From the NCBI GenBank assembly GCA_949317995.1, contig OX439048.1, positions 67,337,375 to 67,401,374 of the forward strand: DNA of 64,000 bases, in the 5' to 3' direction. Within the stretch, counting starts at the first letter, position 1; each line of letters starts with the position of its first letter. The position numbers and the translations under genes were made by a program. The notes beneath the pieces were generated by a model. It did no database searches, was not told the DNA's origin, and worked only from the letters and a program-made list of their open reading frames with translations. This document shows positions 25,939-35,430 of this stretch, in pieces. This stretch comes from Acholoe squamosa. Taxonomy: Eukaryota > Annelida > Polychaeta > Phyllodocida > Polynoidae.

Positions 25939-26517
25939 ATGGTGGAGCCAGCCCCACAACGTATCCCCACATCTCCAAACAGAGATCAGCAAGAAGCCAC
26001 CAGCACACAGTACACCACCCCGATAGACTCCTCGCCAGACGCGCTCCAGCTGGACCCAGTGCTGCCAGCCCACAGACGCACACATAAACAAACACCTGTG
26101 AGTTCAAACACCTTACCCTTTTCATCTACTATAGTGGACACCAATACAGGTGCACCCACCAGTACACCAGCAGGAGCCCCACCACCAGGTTTAAACCTCA
26201 CCCTACCTGGTTATTCACCCTCAGAATCACCACCCCTGAGATTAGGTGGTCTTCATAGTACCACATACAGCACGCCTGAAAATCAATCACCTGGTTACCT
26301 CCACCTAGATAGCCATCTAGAGGAAAGATCCAATAGCCTGCAGGAAGCCCTGGAAGCTGCTGGCCGGTCACCCTCACCCAGCAGTGATTCTGATCCACAG
26401 TGCACACCTGACCTAAGTTGGGACAACCTCACTGTACCAGACATCCAAGCCCACCCATCAGTAGCAGACAATTACTGGAGGAGCAGGCTAGACTCAGCAA
26501 TCCACAGGTGGAGGTAA
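25939..26517 (+). CDS. N-terminal Gag-side frame, Pro/Ser/Thr-rich
   Basis: 192 residues, proline-, serine- and threonine-rich, without a known domain. It starts at ATG 25939 overlapping the primer site and ends at TAA 26515-26517. The same frame is open from the next codon into Gag, so this may be the N-terminal part of one long Gag polyprotein interrupted by a stop, as seems to be the case in the minus-strand element (where the stop lies elsewhere). Confidence 0.6.
   Translation: MVEPAPQRIPTSPNRDQQEATSTQYTTPIDSSPDALQLDPVLPAHRRTHKQTPVSSNTLPFSSTIVDTNTGAPTSTPAGAPPPGLNLTLPGYSPSESPPLRLGGLHSTTYSTPENQSPGYLHLDSHLEERSNSLQEALEAAGRSPSPSSDSDPQCTPDLSWDNLTVPDIQAHPSVADNYWRSRLDSAIHRWR
25940..25957 (+). 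promoter_or_regulatory. Primer-binding site
   Basis: TGGTGGAGCCAGCCCC begins one base after the LTR end, as expected for a tRNA-primed element; its first eight bases equal those of the minus-strand element. The first ATG of the Gag-side frame (25939) overlaps this site, so there is almost no untranslated leader after the LTR. Confidence 0.65.
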
Positions 26518-29052
26518 AACAGACTCAACACAGGGCGTGCACAGCAGATACCAACCGGAGCTACACCAAGCTACCAGTGTGGTGAGAGTCCCTCTGTTTT
26601 TCTAGACAGAATAAACCGTATTTTAGAAGAGCAGTGGCAAGACAACTCCAATCTCACCAATTTGCTAAGGCCGCACCAAAACCCACAGCCTAGTAGCAAT
26701 CCATCTGGAGGAAACCCTAGGCCTTACTACTCCTACTCTACCTCTGAGGAAGACAAGGCGACACCTCCGGCACCAAATTCATCCCTGAGCACGCCTCCAA
26801 GAGCCAGATCCTTTGAAAGGCCATACCCCACCCATAGACCCAGGAGAAGGGTGCAATCATCCTCCCCTCAAAGGCCACATACACCTGTATTTTACAGACT
26901 TCAAAGAAGCTTGGACTCTGCAGCTAGAAGAGGTGACCTCGTGGCCACTACTCCCATCCTACACAGAAGCAGTCACTTCCCCGCCCATTTACAAACAGAA
27001 TCCACCTCTGAGGAAGACACAGAAGTAACCTTCCCCCACCTGCACAGAGCACCTGCCTACCCAAACATGGCCACTGCAGCTCCACCTCCAGAGTACAACC
27101 AGGATGACATGACGAGGAACATAGTCAGAGAATGCACCCAGGCAGTCAATGACTCCCTCTCCAACCTATTAACAGGACAAATGAACTTATTGTCTGCTGA
27201 AATAAAAAGGATTGGAGACGACTCCTCCTGCCAACTGTCAAGGATAAATGACAGATTGAATGACATGGACACCTGGAAATCGCACCTGGAGAATGACATT
27301 AGCCAAATTCAGAGAAGAGCAGCTCAGGACAATGCTGACGTCCTGAGAAGGTCTGAAATAGCGTCAGCCAATCTGTCTGACAGAATCAACAGGAACATTG
27401 ATGGAATGAGAACTGAAATATTCAGGGCCATTGATAGGACAAGAACACCTACCAGCCAAGGCCAAAACAGCCATTTCTCACCCACCAACACTAGGCTACC
27501 CCCTTCAGGCCAACCTTCACAGGTTATGAGCACCTCTACCAGAATGCCGACATCATTACCGGTAGGATACAGGCTCAGCCCCCCAAGCCTTTTCCAAAAT
27601 ACAGCCCGAACCATAGCGACAGGTGCCACGCCCACCCAACAAGGCGCGACACATGCAGGTTTTGGTAGTTCAGCCACAACCCACCAGATGGCGCCCTCTA
27701 CCACTCGTCCATCACCGGTAGCCGCCACATCACTTTCAGGCAGTGTTTACAACCATGTATACATACCCCACCAGGCACACACGCCCTACAACAACCCTAT
27801 ACCAATGTATGGTTTGTTTACAAACACTCCACCTGCCCAAGCAGCTGCCCACCAGCCTGCAGCTCAGTCCACACCAATGATACCAAATCTAGGACAATCC
27901 AATTTCTCCGCTCCTACTGGATACAGGAGTTTTGAACCTGAGCGACTCACATCTGCTCAATTAAGCTGTTTTAACAAGCCAGAACCCTTTGACAAGCCCT
28001 CGCCCTACAGGTCTGCAGCCAGATTCCTGGCAGAATTCAAATTCTATATAAGAAATGCATACCCCCGCAGCCCAACAATGCATGCATCCTGTATGTATAC
28101 CTTTTTAAAGGGCAAAGCAGCACAATGGTTTTTCACAAACATTTTTGACAAACCAATCATGTATGACACTGAGGCAGTCTATACCGCCTTTCTCAGCAGA
28201 TTCAACCAGCCTGACCCTGCCACAATAATCAAAGGATATAGAAACAGAAAGCAGCAACCCAAAGAGACTGTGGAGGAATACATAGCAGATATGACCTTAT
28301 TGCTATCCAACAGCAACCTGGATGAATCTGTACAAGTGGACTATCTTATAAATGGCCTCAAGGATGAAATAAAAAATGTTGTACTCTCAGACAGCCCCAA
28401 AAGCATTAGGGAGGCCAAGACTGCAGCATTAAAACAAGAATTGGTCATGGAAGCAGCCAAAGCAGCCCATGCCTCAAACCAGTCTTCAGACTTGTGCGCC
28501 ATGAACTATAATAACTACAATGGGCAAAAGAACAACAACTACAATGGCAACAACAACAACAACAACAACAACAATAACAGATCCAGGAAGGACCAGTACA
28601 ATAACAACAGTTATAACAACAAGCCCCCTGGAAATGGCAACAATAAGCAGTATGACGATAAATCTAAGCCAGGATACAACCAAAATCAACAAGGTTATAA
28701 CAACTCCAGATCCGGCTCAAACAACAGATCAGGCTCCAAGAACAGATATCAGTCACCAGGCAGGAGCAGATCTCAGGAAGGCAACAAAAGCAGGTCCAAA
28801 TCCAGCGACACAAGAAATAACTTTGTTTTCATCCCTGTTGCCTCCACCCCCACCAACACCCGCCAGGTGTCCTTCCAGAAACTACTAGTCCCAGCAGATT
28901 TCCGGATCCCTGATGATTGGACCCAGCAACAAAAGAAATCTAGGGACCCAACACCAGGCAGAAATGATAACAAAAAGGCAGGAGACAACCATCCTGACAA
29001 CCAACCTCCTGATTCTGGACAAGGAGAACACTACAATGACAATATTGAATAG
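26518..29052 (+). CDS. gag: Gag: coiled coil, capsid domain, basic RNA-binding tail
   Basis: The frame is open from 26518 to TAG 29050-29052 (844 codons) but has no early ATG; the first obvious one is well inside. A coiled coil (about 27110-27440) is followed by a Pro/Thr-rich linker, the capsid-type domain at about 27950-28440 (PEPFDKPSPYRSAARFLAEF, RFNQPDPATIIKGYRNRKQ) and an Asn-rich tail with an (AAC)n tract and an Arg/Ser-rich segment (SPGRSRSQEGNKSRSKSS). No CCHC zinc knuckle; the basic tail probably binds RNA. It ends GAA-TAG-G and continues in phase into pol, as in the other element. Confidence 0.88.
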   Translation, partial: NRLNTGRAQQIPTGATPSYQCGESPSVFLDRINRILEEQWQDNSNLTNLLRPHQNPQPSSNPSGGNPRPYYSYSTSEEDKATPPAPNSSLSTPPRARSFERPYPTHRPRRRVQSSSPQRPHTPVFYRLQRSLDSAARRGDLVATTPILHRSSHFPAHLQTESTSEEDTEVTFPHLHRAPAYPNMATAAPPPEYNQDDMTRNIVRECTQAVNDSLSNLLTGQMNLLSAEIKRIGDDSSCQLSRINDRLNDMDTWKSHLENDISQIQRRAAQDNADVLRRSEIASANLSDRINRNIDGMRTEIFRAIDRTRTPTSQGQNSHFSPTNTRLPPSGQPSQVMSTSTRMPTSLPVGYRLSPPSLFQNTARTIATGATPTQQGATHAGFGSSATTHQMAPSTTRPSPVAATSLSGSVYNHVYIPHQAHTPYNNPIPMYGLFTNTPPAQAAAHQPAAQSTPMIPNLGQSNFSAPTGYRSFEPERLTSAQLSCFNKPEPFDKPSPYRSAARFLAEFKFYIRNAYPRSPTMHASCMYTFLKGKAAQWFFTNIFDKPIMYDTEAVYTAFLSRFNQPDPATIIKGYRNRKQQPKETVEEYIADMTLLLSNSNLDESVQVDYLINGLKDEIKNVVLSDSPKSIREAKTAALKQELVMEAAKAAHASNQSSDLCAMNYNNYNGQKNNNYNGNNNNNNNNNNRSRKDQYNNNSYNNKPPGNGNNKQYDDKSKPGYNQNQQGYNNSRSGSNNRSGSKNRYQSPGRSRSQEGNKSRSKSSDTRNNFVFIPVASTPTNTRQVSFQKLLVPADFRIPDDWTQQQKKSRDPTPGRNDNKKAGDNHPDNQPPDSGQGEHYNDNIE

Positions 29053-31989
29053 GACCCAGGGGAGGGCCACCATGCATCTTGCGGCCCCGCCCCCACTCTG
29101 GACAACAAAATTGGAACGTCCCCCACATGCCATATTTCACACATGAATGATGGAGCAGAATTGAATTCAGCAGAACAACAGAACTACGACCCCCAGCCTG
29201 TGAATTGTGACGAAGACTCCTCATCAGACAGCGAGGACCTCTATGAAAACCAGAACAAGAGAATTTCCACCCTCCAATTGAAAGTCGAGACCAGTAAGTA
29301 TGGGCAGCAAGGTAAGACCTCTTACATTAATACTGAATTGACTAAAGGCGCAGTTAATGTTGATATCAATGGCAGTTCTTACAGAGCCCTTGTAGACTCT
29401 GGAGCCTCCCTTTCTTTTATCAGCCAGAAAATGGCAGATAAAGTCATATCAACCCCCAATTTCAGACATGGTAGGAGATCTCGTATGGTAATCCTACTAG
29501 CCGATAAATCCTCTGTTCAGGTCAACAATTCCATCACCATATCCTTTCTAATCGATAACACAGAGTTTAAAACAAGACTACATGTGGTCCCAAAGCTAAA
29601 CCACCCCATAATCCTTGGCGTAAATTTTATGACCAAATATAGGGCCAAAATTTCCTTTGGGACCAAGTCCCCTTCACCACACTTCATAAGAGCAGCCAAA
29701 GGTATAACCATGCCACCAAATTCTGAATCCACATTCAATGCAATTGTCATAGGACCTGATTCCTTAATAGGTAAAACAGGCATCACAGAAAATGTTGACA
29801 CAACATTACCGGTACTAATCAAACACGCCCTTGTTGAACCAAGGTCAACAAGAAAAATCATACCGGTAACAGTGGCCAACCCAAATGATTTTTCCATCAA
29901 CATCAAAAAGCACATGAACCTAGGCATTTTTGCACTTAACAATCTAAACAAAGCAATTCCCATTGGAAAACTGAACAGCCAACACTCTCTCAACAGCATA
30001 ATTTCTGACAAAGACATGCTCCCCATCAATTGTGGAGATGACCCCCTGGACCAGCTACCCAAAGGGGACGACCCTCTAAAATACACAATATGTGACAAGC
30101 TCACTGAGGCCCAAAAACAACAAATCAAAAACATTGTTGAATCAAATAGAGAGGCTTTCGTATTAAATGAGAGTGCTATAGGATTAAATGTTGAAAATGA
30201 GGTCAAATTAGAATTAATCCCTGATTTCAAACCCTGCAACAGACCATCCTATAGAATGTCACCCAAGAAAGAGATTTTCCAAAGAGAGCTGTTAGATAAA
30301 CACTTACAGCAAGGTGTCATTGAAGAATGCACCAAGCCCTGTGAGTGGAACTCCCCAGCTTTCTTAGTACCCAAACCCCAGGGAGACAGGTCTGTAGCCT
30401 CAGGATGGAGGATAGTTGTGGATTACAGATGGGTTAACCAAAACCTAAAATCTTTTTCCTACTCTTTCCCCAGAGCAGACGACCTCATGCAACAAGTTGG
30501 CAGAACAGGTGCTAAATATTTTTCCAAATTGGATGTATACAGCGCCTACCATCAGATTCCTCTAGCTAAAGAATCAAGGCCTTTAACAACCTTCTCCGCC
30601 AATGGCACAAGGTACATGGCCAAAGTATTACCCATGGGCCTAAAAACTTCTGGTTTGTCTTTCATGAATGTAATGGAACAATTGCTCATGAAGTGCAAAT
30701 ACAGAAATGCAGTAGCCTACGTGGATGACGTGGCCATATACAGCCCCACATGGGAAAGACACCTACAAGACCTAGATGAAGTGCTAAAACTTTTCATCAA
30801 AGGAAACATCAAATTAAAATCGGAAAAATGTGAATTTGGCACCACCAAAATGGAATTCTTAGGTTTTACCTTAGATCAACACGGCATCTCACCTTCCCCA
30901 GACAAAATCTCACCGGTTAAAACCTTCCCAGCACCTAAACACATCCACGACCTTAGGTGTTTCAATGGAATGGCACAATTTTATAAGAGATTCATTAGAG
31001 GCTTTGCCCATATAATGAAGCCCTTATATGAAGCCACAAAGGGTACCTTCAAATGGACCACTCAATGCCAAACAGCTTTTGAAAAAATCAAATCATCAAT
31101 TTGCACTGAGGCAATCCTAAAATTCCCAGACTATAACAAACCCTTCATCATCTTTACAGACTCCAGCAATTTCAGCTTAGGAGCAGTTATCACACAGGTA
31201 GATGAACATGGTTTTTATAGGCCCATTGAATTCTCTGGGAGAGGTCTAACACCTCAGGAAACCAGATATGGAATAACTGACAAAAAGTTACTTGGGATAA
31301 TCTTCGCTGTCAAAAAGTTCCACCATTATGTAGACGGCACTCACATCAAGGTATATTCAGATCATACAGCCCTAGTCTCCCTCTTCAACAAGAAGGAAAA
31401 TATCACCAATGGCAGATTGGCAAGATGGGTAGATACTGTTATGTCTTATGATTTTGAAGTGAAATACCTACAAGGCAGAGCTTATCTAGTGGCAGATTGC
31501 CTGTCCAGAAGAAAATATCCCCCTGGCTCTGATGATCCAATACCAATTAGATCACAAGGAAAAATTATCCTCCCACCAAAGAGGGTACAATTTTCAGATA
31601 TATCCATGACAAAGGTTTTCAGATCAGACGACCCAATTCCCAATAATCCCATCTGTTTGGGACCTCCTAGATCAATATTAAAAGGAGGCAAAATTTGGGG
31701 AAGCACGAATAAACCACCAAAAGGCGTCATAGCAAGAAAAGGCACCCCAGAAAGGCAGCAGGGTGTGAATCCTGACCTGTGTGTACTCACTCGAGCACAG
31801 TCCCAGTCCCAGGACGACACACCTCGAGCAGCCAGCCAATCAGCGCCCAGTAAAAAGACCCGCCCACTCAAGCCTAAGTGCAGCAGTCCTCGCCCCAGAG
31901 GCAGGCCCGCCAAATCTAGGTCACCTAGGGTCTCCATCAAAGCTGCAAAGCCAAGAGAGCTAAGCTCTCCCGCCGTGTGCTACCTCTAG
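29053..31989 (+). CDS. pol: Pol: protease, reverse transcriptase, RNase H
   Basis: In phase with Gag, open from the codon after the Gag TAG; first ATG at 29143. Protease: ALVDSGASLSFIS near 29390 (catalytic DSGA) and PIILGVNFM. RT: FLVPKP, WRIVVDYR, SFPRADDL, LDVYSAYHQIPL, LPMGLK and catalytic YVDD near 30719. RNase H: FTDSSNFSLGAVIT near 31155, SDHTALVSLF, and VADCLSRR. The last ~170 residues are a disordered basic linker with an AT-hook-like RPRGRPAK. All catalytic residues are present and no internal stop is seen. Integrase follows in the -1 frame with a 13-nt overlap. Confidence 0.95.
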   Translation, partial: DPGEGHHASCGPAPTLDNKIGTSPTCHISHMNDGAELNSAEQQNYDPQPVNCDEDSSSDSEDLYENQNKRISTLQLKVETSKYGQQGKTSYINTELTKGAVNVDINGSSYRALVDSGASLSFISQKMADKVISTPNFRHGRRSRMVILLADKSSVQVNNSITISFLIDNTEFKTRLHVVPKLNHPIILGVNFMTKYRAKISFGTKSPSPHFIRAAKGITMPPNSESTFNAIVIGPDSLIGKTGITENVDTTLPVLIKHALVEPRSTRKIIPVTVANPNDFSINIKKHMNLGIFALNNLNKAIPIGKLNSQHSLNSIISDKDMLPINCGDDPLDQLPKGDDPLKYTICDKLTEAQKQQIKNIVESNREAFVLNESAIGLNVENEVKLELIPDFKPCNRPSYRMSPKKEIFQRELLDKHLQQGVIEECTKPCEWNSPAFLVPKPQGDRSVASGWRIVVDYRWVNQNLKSFSYSFPRADDLMQQVGRTGAKYFSKLDVYSAYHQIPLAKESRPLTTFSANGTRYMAKVLPMGLKTSGLSFMNVMEQLLMKCKYRNAVAYVDDVAIYSPTWERHLQDLDEVLKLFIKGNIKLKSEKCEFGTTKMEFLGFTLDQHGISPSPDKISPVKTFPAPKHIHDLRCFNGMAQFYKRFIRGFAHIMKPLYEATKGTFKWTTQCQTAFEKIKSSICTEAILKFPDYNKPFIIFTDSSNFSLGAVITQVDEHGFYRPIEFSGRGLTPQETRYGITDKKLLGIIFAVKKFHHYVDGTHIKVYSDHTALVSLFNKKENITNGRLARWVDTVMSYDFEVKYLQGRAYLVADCLSRRKYPPGSDDPIPIRSQGKIILPPKRVQFSDISMTKVFRSDDPIPNNPICLGPPRSILKGGKIWGSTNKPPKGVIARKGTPERQQGVNPDLCVLTRAQSQSQDDTPRAASQSAPSKKTRPLKPKCSSPRPRGRPAKSRSPRVSIKAAKPRELSSPAVCYL

Positions 31990-33536
31990 CTGAAAGGGCC
32001 ATTCAGGAAATCTGTAAACACCAATCACTGACACCTTCTAGAGAAACACTAATTAAAAGCCAAAAAGAAGACCTTTTTGCATCCTCCATGGCAAACTACA
32101 TTGAAAAAGGTAGCCTGCCACACGACTCAGGATTAATGAATCAAATACTTCGTAACCACGACCAATTCATCTTACTGGATGAAGTCCTCTTTAGAATTAC
32201 TGATACCAACTTGGGTAAAACCTTAGAGCCCACACTGCAAATTGTAATTCCAGAAAAATGGACAGAATCTTTAGTGGAAGCAACCCATTGCTCTCCCCTA
32301 GGTGGACACCTAGGTCCAGTCAAAACCTATACAGCCATAAGGGCTAGGTATTACTGGAGATCAATGTTTAAAGAAGTCTTTGACTTCTGCGGCACTTGCC
32401 ACACATGCCTGACCACCAAAAAGAGACCCAAAAACCTGAAAACTCCAATGAAACTACGTGACCCAGTACTTACAGCATACTCTCATGTCACCATGGACAC
32501 AATAGGCCCTTTTTCCAAGGCCGCTGATGGCTCTCACTACATACATGTGGTGACCGACCATGCCACCAGGCATGTAACTGCCTGGACAAGTGAAGAAAAT
32601 ACTGCTGCAGTTGTAGCACTTGGTTTCTTCCAAAGAGTCATATGTATCCATGGCACTCCCTCAGTACTAAACACAGATAATGCCCAGCAATACGTCTCAA
32701 AATTATTCAAATATTTTTGTGAAAAGTTCGGCATTAAACATGTGACAGGAAGTGCACATTGGTCTAGGTCCCAAGGTCTCTGTGAGCGCCAACATCAAAC
32801 CATTGAATTATCCCTCAGAGCTTTTGTATCGAAATCACAAAAGCATTGGTCAACCTTCCTACAAGCTGTAGTCTTCAGTATTAATAATACTGTAAGCAGC
32901 GCTTTAGGCTACTCACCAAATTTGTTAGTTTTTGGCAAGCAGACACACCTACCAACTGAAGCAGCCTTGTCCTTGATTAAAGCTGAAAAAGACTCAAGCA
33001 CCAAGGAGAAAATTATGGCCAGCCTACTACAGTATAGGGATGAAATTCAAATGAAAGCTGCAGAAAACATGATCTCTGCTCACAAAAAGATGAAAGCCAG
33101 ACATGATACTTCAGCAGAACTCAGCTCATATAACACAGGCCAATTGGTATATTTACATATACCCACCCTACTAGTCAAATGTACATCAAAAGAGTTGCAA
33201 CCCACATACTCAGGCCCCTACATCATAATGAAGATGACTTCACCAGTTACAGCTATTCTAAAAAGGCTAAAAGACGGAAAAGTACTGAAGAAGTCAGTAC
33301 ATGTATCAAGACTGAGGAGACCAATCACAAGAGCTAGCACCAAAGCCATCATAAAAAGGCTACAATCAGGGCCCACAAGCTCACTTCACGACCCCGACCA
33401 GGATGACCCCTCCAACGTGAGCCTCACCACTCACAAAACAAAGAAAAAGAGAGGAAGGCCAGCCAAAAAAGGAATAATCTCCTTCAGCCCCATGCCCTCC
33501 ACAAAATCAAGAAAAATCTCTAAGCGTCCATTATAG
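31977..33536 (+). CDS. Integrase
   Basis: H-H-C-C zinc-binding domain at about 32280-32415 (H in ATHCSPLGGH, C-x2-C in CGTCHTC), then the D,D-E core: D in TMDTIGPF (~32495), D in LNTDNAQQYV (~32677) and E in GLCERQH (~32783). A C-terminal GPY-type module (TYSGPYIIMK) is followed by an AT-hook-like KKKRGRPAKK. It overlaps the preceding pol frame by 13 nt and is at -1; the minus-strand element encodes the equivalent junction (RAI-EI-KH) in one frame, so either a programmed shift or a small indel around 31940-31976 separates them here. The first ATG lies inside the zinc domain region. Confidence 0.92.
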   Translation: MLPLAERAIQEICKHQSLTPSRETLIKSQKEDLFASSMANYIEKGSLPHDSGLMNQILRNHDQFILLDEVLFRITDTNLGKTLEPTLQIVIPEKWTESLVEATHCSPLGGHLGPVKTYTAIRARYYWRSMFKEVFDFCGTCHTCLTTKKRPKNLKTPMKLRDPVLTAYSHVTMDTIGPFSKAADGSHYIHVVTDHATRHVTAWTSEENTAAVVALGFFQRVICIHGTPSVLNTDNAQQYVSKLFKYFCEKFGIKHVTGSAHWSRSQGLCERQHQTIELSLRAFVSKSQKHWSTFLQAVVFSINNTVSSALGYSPNLLVFGKQTHLPTEAALSLIKAEKDSSTKEKIMASLLQYRDEIQMKAAENMISAHKKMKARHDTSAELSSYNTGQLVYLHIPTLLVKCTSKELQPTYSGPYIIMKMTSPVTAILKRLKDGKVLKKSVHVSRLRRPITRASTKAIIKRLQSGPTSSLHDPDQDDPSNVSLTTHKTKKKRGRPAKKGIISFSPMPSTKSRKISKRPL

Positions 33537-34420
33537 ACCATAAGTCGTTGTGTCAAACACCAAACATCCATATAAACAACCCTCCTTTATTCCCCACAGG
33601 CGCCATGCGCCCCAACCAAATTAATCAACCATTAATACACCAACCACTTAAACACACTGACAGCAACAGTCACAGACCAACGCCCAACCTATTTATACTA
33701 ACAGCCATAAAAATTCCTATGCATCCAAAATCAACACCGCCTTGATTAACTGTATATACACACACCTACCCTTTCTAAGTGGAACGCCAAACACTGGCAA
33801 ATGGATCATCAAATAATTAGGTTAGGTTACACACGCCACATACCGACCGCCCAAGGCAGCGCTGTATCCTCGGTTTGTGTATAAACTTCAATACACACAT
33901 GCGACGGCTTGTTACCACTTCAAGACCACTATTTCCAATGATAAACCTATCGTAGGAAGAAGGATCTCTGACACCCGTATCCCATGTTTACACCACTGTT
34001 TCCGCCAACCTTTAAGTGCTGTGGTGGCACATATACAAATCAATAACGCGCCACCCTCAAGGTCTTTAAAAACCCCACAGGGTCGCCATAGTGACCATAT
34101 CACCTTGGCTAGGGATAAAACACCCCCGCCAAGCTCCCCAATATTCTATTTTTAAACAATATCTCACCACCAACCAATCCAGGCCAGGATAACCCTAATT
34201 TGCATAAGGGGCCGTTCAACCCCCCTTGCATCCACCAATAATATTTGGCCTACGCCCCTCTCAGGGCAAGACATACCACCTACGGGAGATCTTAGACTGG
34301 GAAGTAGCCAAACTCAGCCTCAGATTTATAAGCGCTTGCCCACCCACATCTGATCACAACACAACCCACAACCAATACCACCACACCTTAAACACGGCAA
34401 CAAGTGTCTGGAAAGGGACC
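33537..34420 (+). other. Post-integrase non-coding region
   Basis: No supported gene. Short open frames here (such as 33548-33745 and 33877-34155) carry no recognisable motif. It precedes an exon with a good start codon. Confidence 0.5.
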
Positions 34421-34449
34421 ATGGCAGACCCATCGTGCAACCAGCCCAG
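34421..34449 (+). promoter_or_regulatory. Candidate leader exon: start codon plus splice donor
   Basis: ATG in strong context (GGGACCATGG) opens nine codons and two bases, ending CCCAG directly before GTAGGAT, a good splice donor at 34450. The reading phase at the donor fits the acceptor at 35431, after which a signal-peptide-like segment is encoded. This makes it the likely translation start of the envelope-like gene on a spliced mRNA. Confidence 0.6.
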
Positions 34450-34723
34450 GTAGGATTATCTTATGGGTCTATTTTAGCATTTAGGATTTTTAACAGTCGT
34501 TCTAGCATTGTACATGATAGTAGTTTTATTATCATGGTGCCCAGGTACCCCTATTAACCAATGGTGGTGTGAGCCTTAAGTGTGTGTAAAATGTGGAAGA
34601 ACTTCTCCACTATCCTATAATTTTTAACATTGATAATCCAATTTACTAAACCTCTTCAGCCAAGCAAAGTCCCCACCTTTACCTCTCCCCCATTTACAGC
34701 CCACTTAGACCCTTTTTTCCTTT

Positions 34724-35260
34724 ATGACTTACAGCCTGGACCCACCAGCAAATAAGCACGGCCCAAATGCTACATGGACCATACACAGCCTCCTTGGACC
34801 ACATGGGATCAGGAGTGATCTCATGGATCCTTTTGAAATTAGGAGCATAATCATGGAACAGCAACACCTCATCACCTTCCTCGCTCAGGAAGATATTAAA
34901 CATTACCTCAGCAACCCTGTGCTAAGACAGGAGCTGGACTTGAGCAATCACTCCATAGCAGCAACCATAAAAGCCTTCATGGTCGCTGTAGCTGGGGATA
35001 ATCCCCGCCGGCCTCCATGGGGCAGGTTTAACCATAGATCTGCATCATACATAGCACTCTTATGTGCTCGCATGCTTCTAGCATCAGAACAGCCCCTCAG
35101 GGACTTACCCCGCCAATACTCCAGAATTGGACGCGAACTAGCAATAAGGAATACAGCCAGCCTGGTATTCCAGTTTGCTGTTTTTGAGATAAACAGATTC
35201 CATGCCCAAGCTTGTGTGCCGCCCCTGACGGTGACAACAGGCACCAGTCCATCTGCATAA
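34724..35260 (+). CDS. Unknown protein, 178 aa
   Basis: Open frame from ATG 34724 to 35260 between integrase and env. It contains a mostly helical-looking region (EQQHLITFLAQEDIKHYLSN, SYIALLCARMLLASEQPL) and no domain I recognise. It overlaps a predicted acceptor (TTATGACTTACAG, exon from 34735), so it may be expressed from spliced RNA or lie in the env intron. Confidence 0.5.
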   Translation: MTYSLDPPANKHGPNATWTIHSLLGPHGIRSDLMDPFEIRSIIMEQQHLITFLAQEDIKHYLSNPVLRQELDLSNHSIAATIKAFMVAVAGDNPRRPPWGRFNHRSASYIALLCARMLLASEQPLRDLPRQYSRIGRELAIRNTASLVFQFAVFEINRFHAQACVPPLTVTTGTSPSA

Positions 35261-35411
35261 TTCCATTCATGTAACAACAACCCCACCACCCACGGAATCC
35301 CCGACCTTTGTAAATACTTGACCATACTAACATCCCATTTTTGTGACTAAGCTAATGCTATTTTTAAGCGAACCCCACCATCAAAATTCCAAAAAACCTC
35401 AAAATTTCTCA

Positions 35412-35430
35412 ATTTTTCTCATTTTTCTAG
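35412..35430 (+). promoter_or_regulatory. Splice acceptor for env
   Basis: A strong polypyrimidine tract ending TTTTTCTCATTTTTCTAG precedes the codons of a hydrophobic signal-like segment. It pairs in phase with the donor at 34450. Confidence 0.65.

Noticed and set aside
4503-26517. Conserved programmed stop between the N-terminal frame and Gag in both gypsy elements
   Set aside because: Both have an in-phase TAA, but at different places relative to the shared coiled coil, so they look like independent nonsense mutations, unlike the position-conserved Gag/Pol TAG.
28520-28888. Thr/Ile-rich frame overlapping the Gag tail
   Set aside because: Alternative frame of the AAC/ACA repeats in Gag.
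29517-30239. 240-codon minus-strand frame opposite pol
   Set aside because: Lies opposite the protease/RT region that has clear homology; antisense shadow.
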